Shown one piece after another: positions 33,763 through 35,130 of a stretch of DNA of 35,130 bases. How positions within the stretch are numbered: the stretch's first letter is position 1; each line of letters opens with the position of its first letter. A model generated the notes under the pieces. That model was not told the origin of the DNA and did no database searches. It saw nothing but the letters and a program-made list of their open reading frames with translations. A program made the position numbers and the translations under genes. The DNA comes from a virus, in IMG/VR virus record IMGVR_UViG_3300021599_000436, positions 1-35,130 of that record. One strand, written 5' to 3'.

Positions 33763-35085
33763 TTATTTGATTAATTCTTGTACGGAACCGAGGAAAGAAC
33801 CGTTCCATTTAGATTTGGATTTTTGTAAAACTTCCTGAGACCCGCCAAGGTCACTGGACTTCTTAATTGCAGTGTCTGATTCTACTGCGTCTACACGCTT
33901 CTCAACTGTGTTGATTAGTGTGTTAATTTCTGCAACTGCCTTTGATAGCGCTGCATTTTGTTCTGCCAATTCTGTAATCTTAGCTTCTACATTCTTTGCA
34001 AAAGACTCTACTGAATCTTTGATTGCTGAAACTTCAGCAGACTTTTGTTCTGCTGACTTTGCTACAGTTTCTGAGAAAAAGTTCTTAATTTCGCCAAGCA
34101 TCTTTGCAAAATCAGGTTCATCAACCTCAACTTCTGATACGTCGGCTGCTTTTTCCAGAGTTTCGGCAGGAGCGTCTGCTACTGCATCTGCAGGAGCTTC
34201 AGCTGGTGCTTCTTCAGCAACAACTGATGTTTCTTCTACGGCTGCTTCTGGTGCTACTGCATCTTCTGCAACTACGTTTTCTGTGTTTTCTGACACTTCA
34301 TTACCTCCTTCTGCGTTTGCCTGTTTTGCAATTGTTTGTGTTTCAGGCAACGACACTCTTGATTGCTTGTACGCATCAAGAATTTTATCTATCTCTTTTG
34401 CTTTATTTACATCATTACTTTCTACCCAACCTATTAATTCTGCTGGTTTATTTGTAACTGGTGATACATAAGTTTTGTCTGTTGAGATAAAAACAGAATC
34501 ACTTTCTGCACAATAAAAAATATTTTCCATTTTAACATCTGCTGCTATTCCTTTAAAAACTAACTGTCCGTTAACTTTTGAAATAGACAAAATGTTACAT
34601 AGTTCATTTGCTGGTGAGTCAACAATTGAAAGTTCAATTAAATCATAGTCTTTAATAAATCTAACAGATTGACCAGTAGCTTTATTTACTTCATTGTCAG
34701 ACTCATTAATTTTTCCGCCGATTGAAAATCCTGAAAGAGTACCATCTAGAACTTTTTCCCATGTATCTTGTGCACCCTTTGAAATGTATGCATCAACATA
34801 CACTCCGCTATAAAAAGATTTTGTGGTTGGATCATAGAATGTTTCTGGTTTAAAAGAAACAACCTTTCCAACAGCAAGAGGTGTGTGCATCTCACGAAGG
34901 TTGCCACGGAAATTTTCAAAAGCTTTTAGGCTTGCTTCTGCTGTAACAACATCACCAGTTTGATCAACGTTATCTAGTGTTGCAAATCCAGAAACAGTTC
35001 TTTTCTCACGGTTAACCTTTGTAAAAGGAACTGAGAGATGAATGCTTTCGCCATTGGCAGACCAATAGGATTTTTCTATATTCAT
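33763..35085 (-). CDS. Prohead serine protease with fused scaffold-like region
   Basis: 440 residues. Residues 1 to about 180 match HK97-type prohead proteases: H67 in LREMHTP and S121 in LSGFSIGG (catalytic His and Ser), then LIELSIVDSPAN. Residues about 260-325 are an Ala/Pro/Glu-rich acidic linker, and about 325-410 a coiled coil (IKDSVESFAKNVEAKITELA), resembling a scaffolding/delta domain. The product would cleave itself and the capsid N-terminus during maturation. No ribosome site precedes the ATG; TAAAAT lies seven bases upstream, so leaderless translation is possible. Confidence 0.85.
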   Translation of the reverse strand: MNIEKSYWSANGESIHLSVPFTKVNREKRTVSGFATLDNVDQTGDVVTAEASLKAFENFRGNLREMHTPLAVGKVVSFKPETFYDPTTKSFYSGVYVDAYISKGAQDTWEKVLDGTLSGFSIGGKINESDNEVNKATGQSVRFIKDYDLIELSIVDSPANELCNILSISKVNGQLVFKGIAADVKMENIFYCAESDSVFISTDKTYVSPVTNKPAELIGWVESNDVNKAKEIDKILDAYKQSRVSLPETQTIAKQANAEGGNEVSENTENVVAEDAVAPEAAVEETSVVAEEAPAEAPADAVADAPAETLEKAADVSEVEVDEPDFAKMLGEIKNFFSETVAKSAEQKSAEVSAIKDSVESFAKNVEAKITELAEQNAALSKAVAEINTLINTVEKRVDAVESDTAIKKSSDLGGSQEVLQKSKSKWNGSFLGSVQELIK

Positions 35086-35092
35086 ATGCTTA

Positions 35093-35098
35093 ATTTTA
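35093..35098 (-). promoter_or_regulatory. -10-like box immediately before protease ATG
   Basis: TAAAAT on the minus strand, seven bases before the ATG, fits the TANNNT-N7 spacing of actinobacterial leaderless genes. No ribosome site is present. The -35 is unclear (TTGCGT is too close). Only 45 bases of upstream sequence are available. Confidence 0.35.
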
Positions 35099-35130
35099 TA
35101 CCGTTATACTATATAACGCAAATAAGTAGT

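Noticed and set aside
33872-34471. A 199-codon open frame on the plus strand
   Set aside because: It mirrors the Ala/Glu/Ser-rich scaffold part of the protease gene; Ser/Ala low complexity, no ribosome site, opposite to every other gene.
1-35130. CRISPR arrays, tRNA genes, integrase or transposase
   Set aside because: No regularly spaced repeats, cloverleaf-like segments, recombinase motifs or terminal inverted repeats were found by reading both strands.

Overview
The window is part of an AT-rich tailed-phage genome with long-tailed siphovirus architecture. All supportable genes lie on the minus strand, so functional order runs from high to low coordinates. The host is probably a low-GC actinobacterium. 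That is an inference: the DnaE-type polymerase keeps every PHP metal ligand, as actinobacterial DnaE1 does, and the SSB, tail-chaperone and tail-module sequences recall, from memory, contigs of uncultured aquatic actinophages. No database search was run.

Layout, right to left. 35085-32199: capsid protease with a fused scaffold-like tail, HK97-fold major capsid protein and a small SAP-like head protein. 32175-29474: connector, head-closure, neck and tail-terminator genes. 29372-28659: major tail protein. 28553-28109: tail assembly chaperone locus with a canonical -1 slippery heptamer. 28105-21635: a 2156-residue tape measure. 21638-9724: baseplate hub, minor tail and adhesin-like fibre genes. 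After a promoter/dyad/hairpin element at 9657-9722 come a metallophosphoesterase and small zinc-finger genes (9638-8118), then a replication block (7928-1085): DnaB-type helicase, DnaG-type primase, SSB and DnaE polymerase. A MazG-like pyrophosphohydrolase and a truncated RecA follow at the left edge. Genes are mostly joined by TAATG or ATGA overlaps, implying translational coupling. No tRNA, integrase, lysis gene, portal, terminase or CRISPR array is seen.

Two things stand out. First, three separate genes look internally deleted, with recognisable downstream parts left in another frame: the SSB (its acidic C-terminal tail is in the -1 frame), the short tail-assembly chaperone (an 11-residue N-terminus joined out of frame to its C-terminus) and a small tail-module gene at 10146-10341 (start lost, two frames). 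In two of the three, conserved gene-junction signals sit at the end of the out-of-frame part. This may be an assembly artefact, a population of deleted genomes, or real decay. Second, seven intergenic sites carry an extended -10 motif TGnTAtAcT/TGnTATAAT, suggesting a distributed set of promoters through the otherwise continuous minus-strand array.
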